Source: an uncultured Bacteroidales bacterium (GTDB lineage: Bacteria; Bacteroidota; Bacteroidia; Bacteroidales; P3). Taken from it: a stretch of DNA of 52,615 nt. The notes beneath the pieces were generated by a model. It did no database searches. It worked only from the letters and a program-made list of their open reading frames with translations, and was not told the DNA's origin. The stretch is from the NCBI GenBank assembly GCA_900319865.1, contig ONQD01000030.1, positions 9,953 to 62,567 of the forward strand, written 5' to 3'. Both the position numbers and the translations under genes were made by a program. Positions 45,171 to 52,615 of the stretch are shown piece after piece (positions within the stretch are counted from its first letter, which is position 1; every line of letters starts with the position of its first letter).

Positions 45171-46721
45171 ATGGACAAAATCATCACCCTGCTGAATAGT
45201 TATGTGTGGAGCTGGCCACTGGTGGGCTTATGCCTGCTGGCCGCCTTCTATTTCTCGTTCGGAACGCGATTTGTGCAAGTGCGACACATCGGCGACATGG
45301 TGCGGCTTCTGTTCAAAAAGGACCGCAATAAAAAGGAGGGGATATCCTCGTTCCAGGCCTTTGCGCTGGCGTTGTCGGGCCGTGTGGGCACGGGCAACAT
45401 TGTGGGTGTGGCAATGGCCATAGGCATGGGTGGTCCGGGTGCCATTGTGTGGATGTGGATTATTGCATTTTTCGGGGCAGGAACCGCTTACGCCGAGGCT
45501 TGCTTGGCACAGATATACAAAACCCGTCAGGGCAACCAGCTGCGTGGCGGCCCGGCATACTATATCGAGAAAGGCCTCCGTTGTCCGTGGCTTGCCATCC
45601 TGTTTGCCGTCATCACCGTGCTTTCGTGTGCAGTGTGCCTGCCACCCATCCACAGCAACAGCATTTCGCTCTCCTTCTCCAACACCTTCAACATTGCCCC
45701 CTGGATAGTGGGCATAGTTCTTGCAGCTCTCATTGCCTTGGTGGTTATTGGTGGCGTGAAGCGTATTTCGGTGGTGGCCGAGATTGTAACACCCTTTATG
45801 GCCATAGCCTATATCCTGCTGTCGCTTGTAGTGTTGATAGTGAACTTCCAAGCTGTCCCGCAGGCGTTCCACGACATGATAACAAGTGCTTTCGGCATTT
45901 CGGAGGCTTTTGGCGGCATCGTGGGAACCGCTATAGCGTGGGGAGTGAAACGCGGCATCTACAGCAACGAGGCCGGACAAGGCACCGCCCCCATTGTGGC
46001 GGCGGCTGCCAAGGTATCCCATCCTGTAAAGCAGGGACTGGTGCAGGGTTTTTCAGTTTATGTTGACACCCTCCTGGTGTGTACGGCAACGGCTGTCATG
46101 CTGCTCGCCACCCGTTGCTACAACATCGTTGACCCTGCCACGGGCGGATTCCTTTTCAAGACCGATGCGGCCCAACTGGGGCAGCCGGGTGTGGAATACA
46201 CCATTGCGGCCCTCAGCACACTGCTCGGCCAGGGCTGGGGCGGTATCGCCATCAGCATCACCTTGTTCTTCTTTGCCTTCACCACCGTCATGGCCTACTA
46301 TTATTATGCCGAAACCAGTCTTATATACCTCTTCAGCAAATCGCGCGAACACCGCGACAAGATTCAGGATAAATATTTCGACACGCACGACAAGATAAAG
46401 ACCAAGCACCGCGACCGTCTTATCTTCGACAGCCTCAAAACCGAAAAACGACTGATTGCCATACTGCGTGTGATTTTTGTAGGGGCTGTGTTTTTCGGCA
46501 GCTTGAAAGAGGCCGGCATTATTTGGAGTCTCGGTGATATGGGCGTGGGCATGATGGCTTGGATCAACATCATTGCCATACTGCTGCTTTCTCCCAAGAC
46601 ATTCAGACTGTTGCGTGATTACGAAAAGCAGAAGAAAGAGGGCAAGAACCCCGTTTTTGACCCCAAAGCAATGGGCATAGAGAATGCCTCATATTGGGAA
46701 GAGACTGCTACGGAGAAATAG
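45171..46721 (+). CDS. Alanine/glycine:cation symporter (AgcS family)
   Basis: Sodium- or proton-coupled amino-acid importer, 516 residues with about ten or eleven transmembrane helices. Family hallmarks are FQAFALALSGRVGTGNIVGV, GGPGAIVWMW and IYSNEAGQGTAPI. The cytoplasmic C-terminal region is longer and more charged than usual (HRDKIQDKYFDTHDKIKTK loop near residue 400). It fits peptide and amino-acid fermentation alongside the two dipeptidyl-peptidases. A 143-bp inverted-repeat element begins 21 nt after its stop. Confidence 0.93.
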   Translation: MDKIITLLNSYVWSWPLVGLCLLAAFYFSFGTRFVQVRHIGDMVRLLFKKDRNKKEGISSFQAFALALSGRVGTGNIVGVAMAIGMGGPGAIVWMWIIAFFGAGTAYAEACLAQIYKTRQGNQLRGGPAYYIEKGLRCPWLAILFAVITVLSCAVCLPPIHSNSISLSFSNTFNIAPWIVGIVLAALIALVVIGGVKRISVVAEIVTPFMAIAYILLSLVVLIVNFQAVPQAFHDMITSAFGISEAFGGIVGTAIAWGVKRGIYSNEAGQGTAPIVAAAAKVSHPVKQGLVQGFSVYVDTLLVCTATAVMLLATRCYNIVDPATGGFLFKTDAAQLGQPGVEYTIAALSTLLGQGWGGIAISITLFFFAFTTVMAYYYYAETSLIYLFSKSREHRDKIQDKYFDTHDKIKTKHRDRLIFDSLKTEKRLIAILRVIFVGAVFFGSLKEAGIIWSLGDMGVGMMAWINIIAILLLSPKTFRLLRDYEKQKKEGKNPVFDPKAMGIENASYWEETATEK

Positions 46722-46741
46722 AAATTCACTCTACAATAAAG

Positions 46742-46884
46742 TATGACTGATTTTCCAAACCGTTCTCATTGTCGCGTCCCCTTCGGGACGCTGATAGAGA
46801 GATTCTTCTGTCACCGCACTGCGCTACGCTTGTACGATGTTATCAACATTCAACCTCTTCGTGGTTGTAATAAAATCAGTCATA
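46742..46884 (+). repeat. Dispersed 143-bp element with 13-bp terminal inverted repeats, copy 2
   Basis: Perfect terminal inverted repeats TATGACTGATTTT (46742-46754) and AAAATCAGTCATA (46872-46884) enclose hairpins GCGTCCC/GGGACGC (46774-46780 and 46785-46791) and CAACC/GGTTG (46851-46855 and 46863-46867). The reverse complement matches 1666-1807 along its whole length. The in-frame peptide CHRTALRLY is conserved in both but is probably incidental. Confidence 0.8.
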
Positions 46885-47015
46885 TATCAAACAAGAACTT
46901 AGAACATTTATTCCTAATGTTTTGCGATGCCTGCGTTGAGCCGCTGTGCATCGGGATTTCCCATATCCTAACGGCTATTGCGTCTTTTACGGCAACACCG
47001 CCTGTGGGCACCGCA

Positions 47016-47036
47016 ATGTATACCGCTGGCGGAGCC
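47016..47036 (+). repeat. Stacked-hairpin element, copy B1 (fragment)
   Basis: It shares 20 of 21 bases with 3064-3084 (ATGTATACCGCTGGCGGAGC versus ATGTATCCCGCTGGCGGAGC, then C). The left part of the element is degenerate here. Confidence 0.65.
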
Positions 47037-47082
47037 GTCACGGATGACTCTTCCGTTTATAAGGACTTTTGGCATTTGTTCT

Positions 47083-47118
47083 GGGATACATATCCCACAG
47101 CTGCGCTGTACCCCTTTG
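47083..47118 (-). repeat. Stacked-hairpin element, copy B2 (inverted)
   Basis: GGGATACATATCCC (47083-47096), then ACAGC-TGC-GCTGT (47097-47109), then ACCCCTTT. Read on the minus strand this matches 3038-3072: AAAGGGGT, a hairpin whose arms differ in sequence but still pair, and the GGGATATGTATCCC core. Confidence 0.65.
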
Positions 47119-47273
47119 AGAGACGGAACTCGCGGTGGCGGTCAGTTCATCGCAACTTGGGAGATAAGAATATGCCATAAAACCTAATGAGCTATTTGGG
47201 TTAAATCAGGACAGAAAGATACAAAAAATGGCGCGTTGTGTACAGAAAAAGACATCAATTAGAAAAAATGTTG

Positions 47274-47281
47274 TATCTTTG
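47274..47281 (+). promoter_or_regulatory. -7 element of the Arg/Ser-rich repeat protein gene
   Basis: TATCTTTG followed by CA matches TAnnTTTG, about 60 nt before the start at 47343. No clear TTTG lies at the -33 position. Confidence 0.6.
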
Positions 47282-47342
47282 CAAAATAAAAAAGAAAATA
47301 ATAATACTAAACAATAAAGAACCCTTAAAAACACAGACAGCC

Positions 47343-48845
47343 ATGAAAAAAATCGTTTTAATGCTGGCAATGATGATAGCCACAATGACTGTTTCAGCCT
47401 CCAACATCCTCTATTTCACCTACAACCAAGCAGTACGCACGGTGACATGCCTCAACAATCAGAACGAGCTGATGATTTATTGCGGCTATCCCGATGAGTT
47501 GCCCACCTACGTAATAATCAACGAGGTGTGGGCAGAACAAATTAGTTCATCGTTCTATGAGATATGGTTGTATGGATTCGACGCCTATACCGGCGAGGAA
47601 ATATACATGCCCATCGATCTGGATTGCATCTATCTGATGCAGAACCACAGTATCTATAGCGCGGCGCAGTTCCTCCGTTTCCGCCACACCCGCCCACGGC
47701 CCAAATTTGTATGGGCAATGCCGCCCTACAACCCATTTGTGCGCCTGCCGCGTCCCAAGGTATACTACTATACCTACCACTACGATATTCACCGTCCCGG
47801 CTGGCACTGGACCCACTATCCGCACATCACCTACCACCCCTACTATCGCCGTCTGCCCAGCCACCCGGCTCCAATACCGCACAAGCCCTACACTCCCGGC
47901 AGAGAGCGTCCTGGCTACAACGAGACCCCGTCGGGCTACCAGTATAACGACCTGCCACTGGTGGGCAACATTACAGCCTGCCGCTCGCAAGTGCCCGTGC
48001 AAAACGACCCCTCCACCCGCGGCGGCAACCGCATCACAAGCGAAAGAGGTTCGACCAATGTAGTGGTAACCGACCGCTCCACAGGCAAGCGTAGCAGCGT
48101 TGACAATTCGGGCCGTGGAAACAGCAGCACAAGCCGCACAGGCACTGCTACGGAGAGTCGCGGAAACAGCAGCACTAGCCGTACCGGCACCGCTTCGGAA
48201 AGTCGTGGTAACAGCAACACTAACCGCACAGGTACTGCTTCAGAGAGCCGTGGTAACAGTAACACTAACCGCACCAGCACTGCTTCGGAGAGTCGTGGTA
48301 ACAGTAACACCAACCGTACCGGCACTGCTTCGGAGAGTCGCGGTAACAGCAGCACAAGCCGCACCGGCACTGCTTCGGAGAGCCGCGGAAACAGCAACAC
48401 TAACCGTACTGGAACTGCTTCGGAGAGCCGCAGCAACAGCAATAGCCGCTCAGACGTCTCAACAGATAGCCGCAGTAACAACGGCACGAACCGCACCAGC
48501 AACGCATCGGAAAGCCGCAGCAACAGCAATAGCCGCACTGGCGTTTCAACAGATAGCCGCAGCTCTAGCAGCGCCGCATCGGAGAGCCGTAGCCGCAGCA
48601 ACAGCCGCACCGGTTCCTCTACTGACAGCCGTAAAAGTACTGCAACAGATAGCCGCAGCAACAGCAGCACAAGCCGTACCGGAACTGCATCGGAAAGCCG
48701 TAGCAACAGCTCCAGCCGTAGCAGCAACGTAACGGGAAACAACAACAGCCGCAGCAGCTCGGCCAGTGCTACCAGCCGCAGCAACAATGCTAGCAACCGC
48801 AGCACCGACAACAGCACTAACCGCAGAGGCTCTTCGAGCCGATAG
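47343..48845 (+). CDS. Exported protein with a long Arg/Ser/Asn/Thr repeat tail
   Basis: A 500-residue secreted protein of unknown function. The signal peptide (MKKIVLMLAMMIATMTVSAS) at 47343 decides the start; the longer frame from 47238 adds an unlikely N-terminus. Residues about 20-130 form an unrecognised globular domain. Residues 130-225 are rich in Pro, Tyr, His and Arg. From about 258 to the end is a tail of Arg, Ser, Asn and Thr, with seven exact-length 15-residue units (RGNSNTNRTGTASES type) and then degenerate ones. The strongly basic tail could bind nucleic acid, LPS or peptidoglycan; that is inference. Confidence 0.82.
   Translation: MKKIVLMLAMMIATMTVSASNILYFTYNQAVRTVTCLNNQNELMIYCGYPDELPTYVIINEVWAEQISSSFYEIWLYGFDAYTGEEIYMPIDLDCIYLMQNHSIYSAAQFLRFRHTRPRPKFVWAMPPYNPFVRLPRPKVYYYTYHYDIHRPGWHWTHYPHITYHPYYRRLPSHPAPIPHKPYTPGRERPGYNETPSGYQYNDLPLVGNITACRSQVPVQNDPSTRGGNRITSERGSTNVVVTDRSTGKRSSVDNSGRGNSSTSRTGTATESRGNSSTSRTGTASESRGNSNTNRTGTASESRGNSNTNRTSTASESRGNSNTNRTGTASESRGNSSTSRTGTASESRGNSNTNRTGTASESRSNSNSRSDVSTDSRSNNGTNRTSNASESRSNSNSRTGVSTDSRSSSSAASESRSRSNSRTGSSTDSRKSTATDSRSNSSTSRTGTASESRSNSSSRSSNVTGNNNSRSSSASATSRSNNASNRSTDNSTNRRGSSSR
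48114..48428 (+). repeat. Seven 45-bp tandem repeats in the Arg/Ser-rich gene
   Basis: Seven consecutive 45-bp units beginning CGTGGAAACAGC or CGCGGAAACAGC and ending GAGAGT, GAAAGT or GAGAGC. Most differences between units are synonymous or Ser/Asn swaps. Degenerate 39-45-bp units continue to about 48830. Confidence 0.88.
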
Positions 48846-48919
48846 AACACTTCGGAAATTTGCAAGCCTCATGCTAAACGAGCAACCGCACATTGCATAA
48901 CATCGAAAAGAAAAATAAA

Positions 48920-49792
48920 ATGGCAATAAAAGAAAGCGAACTGGTATTGGCTCCCAACGGGAGCCTTTACCACATACATCTGACGGGCGAAAACTTGGCC
49001 GACAACGTCTTGCTGGTGGGCGACCCCGAACGGGTGAATATGTTCAAAGAGATATTCGAGGCCGTGGAATACGAGTCGATGAACCGCGAATTGCATGCGC
49101 TTACGGGCAAATATCACGGCGAACGGTTCACGGCTCTCTCCACAGGCATGGGATGCGACAATATCGACATCGTGGCCACAGAGCTGGACGCAGCCGCCAA
49201 TTTCGACCTGACCACTCGCACCGTAAAAGCGGAACACCGCAGCCTGAACCTTGTGCGCATTGGCACCAGCGGGTCGATACAAAGCAACGTGGACTGCGGG
49301 AGCCGTGTGGCTTCGCGCTATGCCATAGGTATGGACGGACTGCTAAACTACTACCGTCACCCCAACGACGGATTTGAGAAAGAGATGGAGCAGGCCTTTG
49401 CCAAACACATGAATCTGGACAACCGGTTGGCGACGCCCTATTGCGTAAAAGGAAGCGAACGCTTGTTGGGGATTGTGGGCGAAGGGATGGTGCACGGCAT
49501 TACGGTGACGGCACCAGGCTTTTACGGTCCACAGGGACGCAACATAAGGCTGACGCCCAGTGTAGAGAACCTGAACGAACGGCTGGCCGAATTCTGCTGG
49601 GACGGGACTCAAGTGACAAACCTCGAAATGGAGACATCGGCCATATATGGATTTGCCCGTGCACTGGGGCATGAAGCCCTGACCGTGTGCCTGATTATTG
49701 CCAACAGACCCAAGGGCACATTCCTAAACGACTACCACCAGCCGATGAAAGAGACAATAGCATTAGTAATGGAAAGATTATCAAAAATATGA
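48920..49792 (+). CDS. Nucleoside phosphorylase (uridine phosphorylase-like)
   Basis: Cytoplasmic nucleoside phosphorylase of the PNP/UDP family, 290 residues. Motifs: VLLVGDPERV (phosphate site), LSTGMGCDNIDIVATEL, LVRIGTSGSIQ and NLEMETSAIYGFA near the ribose site. It splits a nucleoside, probably uridine, into base and ribose-1-phosphate. Start 48920 (MAIKESELV) is preferred to 48893, which adds an unconserved basic leader. The next gene overlaps by 4 nt (ATGA). Confidence 0.9.
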   Translation: MAIKESELVLAPNGSLYHIHLTGENLADNVLLVGDPERVNMFKEIFEAVEYESMNRELHALTGKYHGERFTALSTGMGCDNIDIVATELDAAANFDLTTRTVKAEHRSLNLVRIGTSGSIQSNVDCGSRVASRYAIGMDGLLNYYRHPNDGFEKEMEQAFAKHMNLDNRLATPYCVKGSERLLGIVGEGMVHGITVTAPGFYGPQGRNIRLTPSVENLNERLAEFCWDGTQVTNLEMETSAIYGFARALGHEALTVCLIIANRPKGTFLNDYHQPMKETIALVMERLSKI

Positions 49793-50244
49793 AAAGGATC
49801 GTTTTATTCATACTCGCACTGATTTGCTGGGGAATGGCTTGGAGCCAAGTGCAACCCGACTACATACCTGAGCAGCTGGGAAGGGATGCACACCATATTG
49901 TGCAATCGCTGGGAGCCTTTGTGGGCAACGAGCGTGCAGAAAGCCAATCGTTTGACATCACATACATGCCCGCAGGCAACGGAGTGGAAGGCGTGATGAT
50001 AATCAATACCGCCGACTACCGCTGCACCTTTAAACTTGACGCACAATACGAGATGTGCTATGAGCTGACAATTGATATAAGGTCACAAGAGTTTCTCACA
50101 ATGTTTTACAACCTCTTTGCCGTATATCATACCGAGACCCAGGACGGCGACCGGATAATGAGTTTCGGCAACGAGAAACTGAGAGTAACAGAAAACCCAT
50201 CCACAACATCCAAATACCGCAGTTTCAAATTCACAATAGAATAG
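49789..50244 (+). CDS. Small secreted protein of unknown function
   Basis: A 151-residue protein with a clear signal peptide (MKRIVLFILALICWGMAWSQ). The mature part is a mixed alpha/beta domain of about 130 residues that I do not recognise. The start at 49789 overlaps the phosphorylase stop by 4 nt, giving translational coupling and the signal peptide; the longer frame from 49687 lies inside the upstream gene. Confidence 0.8.
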   Translation: MKRIVLFILALICWGMAWSQVQPDYIPEQLGRDAHHIVQSLGAFVGNERAESQSFDITYMPAGNGVEGVMIINTADYRCTFKLDAQYEMCYELTIDIRSQEFLTMFYNLFAVYHTETQDGDRIMSFGNEKLRVTENPSTTSKYRSFKFTIE

Positions 50245-50487
50245 AATTCGGGTAGAGAGTGAATATCAATACTGTGGCCCACCATATTATGAAGGGGGGA
50301 TCCCCTAACCCGACCTCTCACAACATCACGCCTCCAAGCTAATACGGGCTGATCGCCGGCCGATTGCTTCACAAGGATGTTGAGAAAACAGTATATCCTG
50401 ATTGCGACATTATTGTGGCTGGTAACTTAAGCCGGATGCAAAAGAAGACCGCACAGAGATGTTGCCGGATAGAAAAATAGCAAAAAG

Positions 50488-52467
50488 ATGATTGTCTATA
50501 TAGATACCGAAGTATCCGTCACACAGGGAATTGTAACCGACTATGGTGCAATTCGGGAGGATGGAGCGGTATTGCACACCAAAAGCACATCGGAATTCAA
50601 CACATTCGTTTCGGTTTGCGACACTTGGTGCGGGCACAACATCGTGAGGCACGACCTGAAATATATAAACAAATCCGTTGCAGCGGGGCACATCATAATC
50701 GACACCTTATACCTGTCGCCACTATTATTTCCCAAGAAGCCATACCACCATCTTGTGAAAGATGACAAATTGCAGACAGATGAACTGAACAATCCGGTTA
50801 ACGATGCAAAAAATGCATGCGAACTGCTGCACGACGAGTTGGCGGCATGGGATAGCCTCGACCCCAAAAGACAATCAATCTATTACCACCTGCTGAAAGA
50901 CACAAAAGAGTTTGGTGGATTTTTCGAATACATGAAAAACGACTATTCGAAAGGAAAACAGCTCATTTTTGCAGAGGTTCTGGAAAGCATTGCCAGTCTT
51001 ATCTTGGCAGAATACAGCGGTAAACTATGCCAAAACACGAACATAGAACTGCTGGCAAGTCAATATCCTATAGAATTGGCCTACTCTTTAGCCGTGATAG
51101 GAGCTGACGACCTGATGTCGATGACACCTGCATGGGTGATGAAAACTTACCCCAAGGTGGCCAACATGATGAATCACCTGAGAAACCGACCATGCGGAAG
51201 ATGTGAATACTGCAGGCAACGGCTGGACGCGCATGTAGGATTGAAAGAATTCTTTGGGTATGACCGGTTCCGCATGTTTGAAGGAGTTCCGATGCAACAA
51301 CAAGCGGTGGAATCCGCCATCAGGGGGGAATCGCTTCTGACTATTTTCCCAACCGGTGGTGGGAAATCGCTCACTTTCCAGCTTCCTGCGCTGATGGCCG
51401 GACGCAACGCCCATGCATTGACGGTGGTGATTTCACCACTGCAGTCGCTGATGAAAGACCAGGTGGACAATTTGATGGAGAGAGGGATAAGCGATGCGGT
51501 GACCATCAACGGATTGCTGGACCCGATAGAACGTGCAGAGGCAATAAACCAAGTGTCGTCGGGTGCTGCCAACCTGTTGTATATTGCCCCGGAGATGCTC
51601 CGCTCTGCCACTATTGAGAGGCTGCTGATGGGACGAAATATTGCACGCTTTGTGATAGACGAAGCACACTGTTTCTCGGCATGGGGGCACGATTTCAGAG
51701 TGGACTACCTTTTTATAGGAGACTTCCTTAGAGATTTGCAGGAGAAAAAGAATCTGCGGAAACCTATACCCGTTTCCTGTTTTACCGCAACAGCCAAACA
51801 AAAAGTAATAACCGATATTCACGACTATTTCCAACAGAAACTGGGAATAGACCTGAGGATATTTGCCGCCTCGTCCGAACGAAAAAACCTGAGGTATTCG
51901 GTAATACACGCCGACACGGATAATGACAAATACAATCAACTGAGGAACCTGATACTGGGGCATAACTGCCCATCGATAGTATATGTGTCGCGTACCAAAA
52001 GGACAAGGGAAATAAGCAACCACTTGAATAATGACGGCATCAGTGCGCTGCCTTTCAACGGAAAGATGGAAGCGGCCGACAAGGTGAAGAACCAAGATGC
52101 CTTTATGCGAGGGGAAGTACAGGTGATTGTGGCCACTTCGGCTTTCGGGATGGGGGTGGACAAAAAAGATGTGGGACTTGTGGTTCACTTCGATATAAGC
52201 GACTCGTTGGAGAATTACATCCAAGAAGCCGGGAGAGCCGGACGGGACCCACAGATGGAGGCTTCGTGCTACGTACTGTACAGCGACAGCGATTTGGACA
52301 AACATTTCATTCTGCTGAACCAAACAAAACTCAGTATTAGCGACATACAGCAAGTGTGGAAAGCCATAAAAGAGTTGACAAAGAAGCGTGACTGCGTAAG
52401 TTGTTCGCCTCTGGAAATAGCACGGCAGGCAGGATGGAATGACGATGATGGGAAAGGTCGGCTTTAG
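50488..52467 (+). CDS. RecQ-family helicase with N-terminal DEDD exonuclease-like domain (3' truncated)
   Basis: DNA-repair helicase. Residues 1-120 look like a DnaQ/RNase-T-type 3'-5' exonuclease: MIVYIDTEV (Asp-x-Glu), then CGHNIVRHDLKYI as the second motif and NDAKNACELL near the third. A CxxC pair (CGRCEYC) lies near 235. The helicase core has Walker A FPTGGGKS (K293), ISPLQSLMKDQV, DEAH at 391-394 in a WGHDFR context, FTATA, and motif VI YIQEAGRAGRDP. Homologous sequence stops near GWNDD (about 52445); the last residues (DGKGRL) read into unrelated DNA. Family members usually continue with RQC-type and further C-terminal regions, which are lost here. Confidence 0.88.
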   Translation: MIVYIDTEVSVTQGIVTDYGAIREDGAVLHTKSTSEFNTFVSVCDTWCGHNIVRHDLKYINKSVAAGHIIIDTLYLSPLLFPKKPYHHLVKDDKLQTDELNNPVNDAKNACELLHDELAAWDSLDPKRQSIYYHLLKDTKEFGGFFEYMKNDYSKGKQLIFAEVLESIASLILAEYSGKLCQNTNIELLASQYPIELAYSLAVIGADDLMSMTPAWVMKTYPKVANMMNHLRNRPCGRCEYCRQRLDAHVGLKEFFGYDRFRMFEGVPMQQQAVESAIRGESLLTIFPTGGGKSLTFQLPALMAGRNAHALTVVISPLQSLMKDQVDNLMERGISDAVTINGLLDPIERAEAINQVSSGAANLLYIAPEMLRSATIERLLMGRNIARFVIDEAHCFSAWGHDFRVDYLFIGDFLRDLQEKKNLRKPIPVSCFTATAKQKVITDIHDYFQQKLGIDLRIFAASSERKNLRYSVIHADTDNDKYNQLRNLILGHNCPSIVYVSRTKRTREISNHLNNDGISALPFNGKMEAADKVKNQDAFMRGEVQVIVATSAFGMGVDKKDVGLVVHFDISDSLENYIQEAGRAGRDPQMEASCYVLYSDSDLDKHFILLNQTKLSISDIQQVWKAIKELTKKRDCVSCSPLEIARQAGWNDDDGKGRL

Positions 52468-52615
52468 CGACGTGGTCGGAAGCTTGATGGTGGTCGTGAT
52501 TATCCGTGAACTCGGGCCTATCCTTACGGCATTCCTCATTGCGGGACGAAGCGGACCTTCGCTTACGACGTACGTGGGCAGCATGGTCATCGATTCCGAA
52601 GTCGACGCACTTGCC
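52451..52615 (+). CDS. MlaE/YrbE-type ABC transporter permease fragment (both ends missing)
   Basis: The frame reading GKVGFSDVVGSL, IIRELGPILTAFLIAGRSG and TTYVGSMVIDSEVDALA matches the central region of MlaE permeases, the membrane part of lipid-transport ABC systems. It runs off the window. No MlaE start region precedes it; directly upstream is recQ coding sequence. Bacteroidetes MlaE proteins normally read more like RELAPTVT, ITGKIGSNIASEIGTM, so this piece probably comes from another phylum through an assembly or genomic junction near 52445. Confidence 0.75.

Larger units (their letters stand above)
46886..47235. other. Second repeat cluster, no genes
   Basis: About 350 bp downstream of the 143-bp element, built of hairpins and fragments of the stacked-hairpin element (47016-47036 and 47083-47118). 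The open frame 46743-47180 is a translation of these repeats and is not supported as a gene. Confidence 0.65.

Noticed and set aside
46743-47180. 145-residue frame containing CHRTALRLYDV
   Set aside because: It is a translation of the 143-bp inverted-repeat element and the following hairpins; the same phrase appears in the other element copy on the opposite strand relative to its neighbours.
47936-48865. 309-residue minus-strand frame rich in LRLLP and VRLVLL
   Set aside because: It is the reverse translation of the Arg/Ser-rich tandem repeats; the + strand gene has a signal peptide and a promoter.

Overview
The window looks like chromosome of an uncultured member of the Bacteroidales, most likely from gut or rumen and perhaps metagenome-assembled. 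The signs are Bacteroidetes-type promoters (TTTG, about 19 bp, then TAnnTTTG) ahead of several genes, many lipoproteins, FKBP-type lipoprotein PPIases, paired S9 dipeptidyl-peptidases, a giant repeat protein with a type IX secretion C-terminal signal, and core genes (yebC, ppdK, ATP-type pckA, nrnA, adk, obg, pyrBI). Housekeeping genes are rich in G/C-ending codons.

Layout: 1-2569 holds a 5'-truncated SulP transporter and a YebC-family protein. 2570-3260 is non-coding and repeat-rich (9-bp tandem units, stacked hairpins). 3379-15078 is a visibly AT-rich eleven-gene operon with its own promoter; all genes are on the + strand, with gaps of at most 21 nt or 1-4 nt overlaps. It ends about 370 nt before a tRNA-Glu(CTC). 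16021-23359 carries ppdK (broken by an internal deletion), pckA and a DPP4-like peptidase fused to an outer-membrane protein. 24292-28029 (minus strand) carries an OmpA-family protein and a DPP5-like peptidase. 28176-37660 is a run of housekeeping genes: nrnA, two FKBP lipoproteins, adk, obg, a PAP2 phosphatase, cvpA, dus, a TPR lipoprotein, pyrB, pyrI and a small membrane protein. 37942-44694 is the giant T9SS substrate. 45171-50244 has an alanine/glycine:cation symporter, a second repeat cluster, an Arg/Ser-rich repeat protein, a nucleoside phosphorylase and a small secreted protein. 50488 onward is an exonuclease-RecQ fusion cut off near 52445, where the sequence switches to an MlaE-type permease fragment that does not look like Bacteroidetes.

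The most interesting part is the AT-rich operon. It combines a ZorA/MotA-like ion-channel subunit with a long helical tail, a ZorB/MotB-like partner with an OmpA domain, a tubulin-like GTPase, a 1100-residue protein with an Hsp70/actin ATPase domain, a von Willebrand A-like lipoprotein, a lipoprotein retropepsin, a lipoprotein DNA/RNA non-specific nuclease, and several small membrane or coiled-coil proteins. I infer an envelope-spanning, ion-driven machine coupled to two cytoskeletal-type NTPases and to periplasmic or surface hydrolases. It is related to Zorya only through the motor and lacks the ZorC/ZorD/ZorE effectors. Its role (anti-phage defence, contact-dependent antagonism or DNA processing) cannot be settled from sequence.

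Two dispersed element families, one with 13-bp terminal inverted repeats and one made of stacked hairpins, occur in both repeat clusters (about 1.7-3.1 kb and 46.7-47.1 kb). The ppdK deletion, the peptidase/OMP fusion and the right-edge junction may be assembly artefacts and should be checked against reads.
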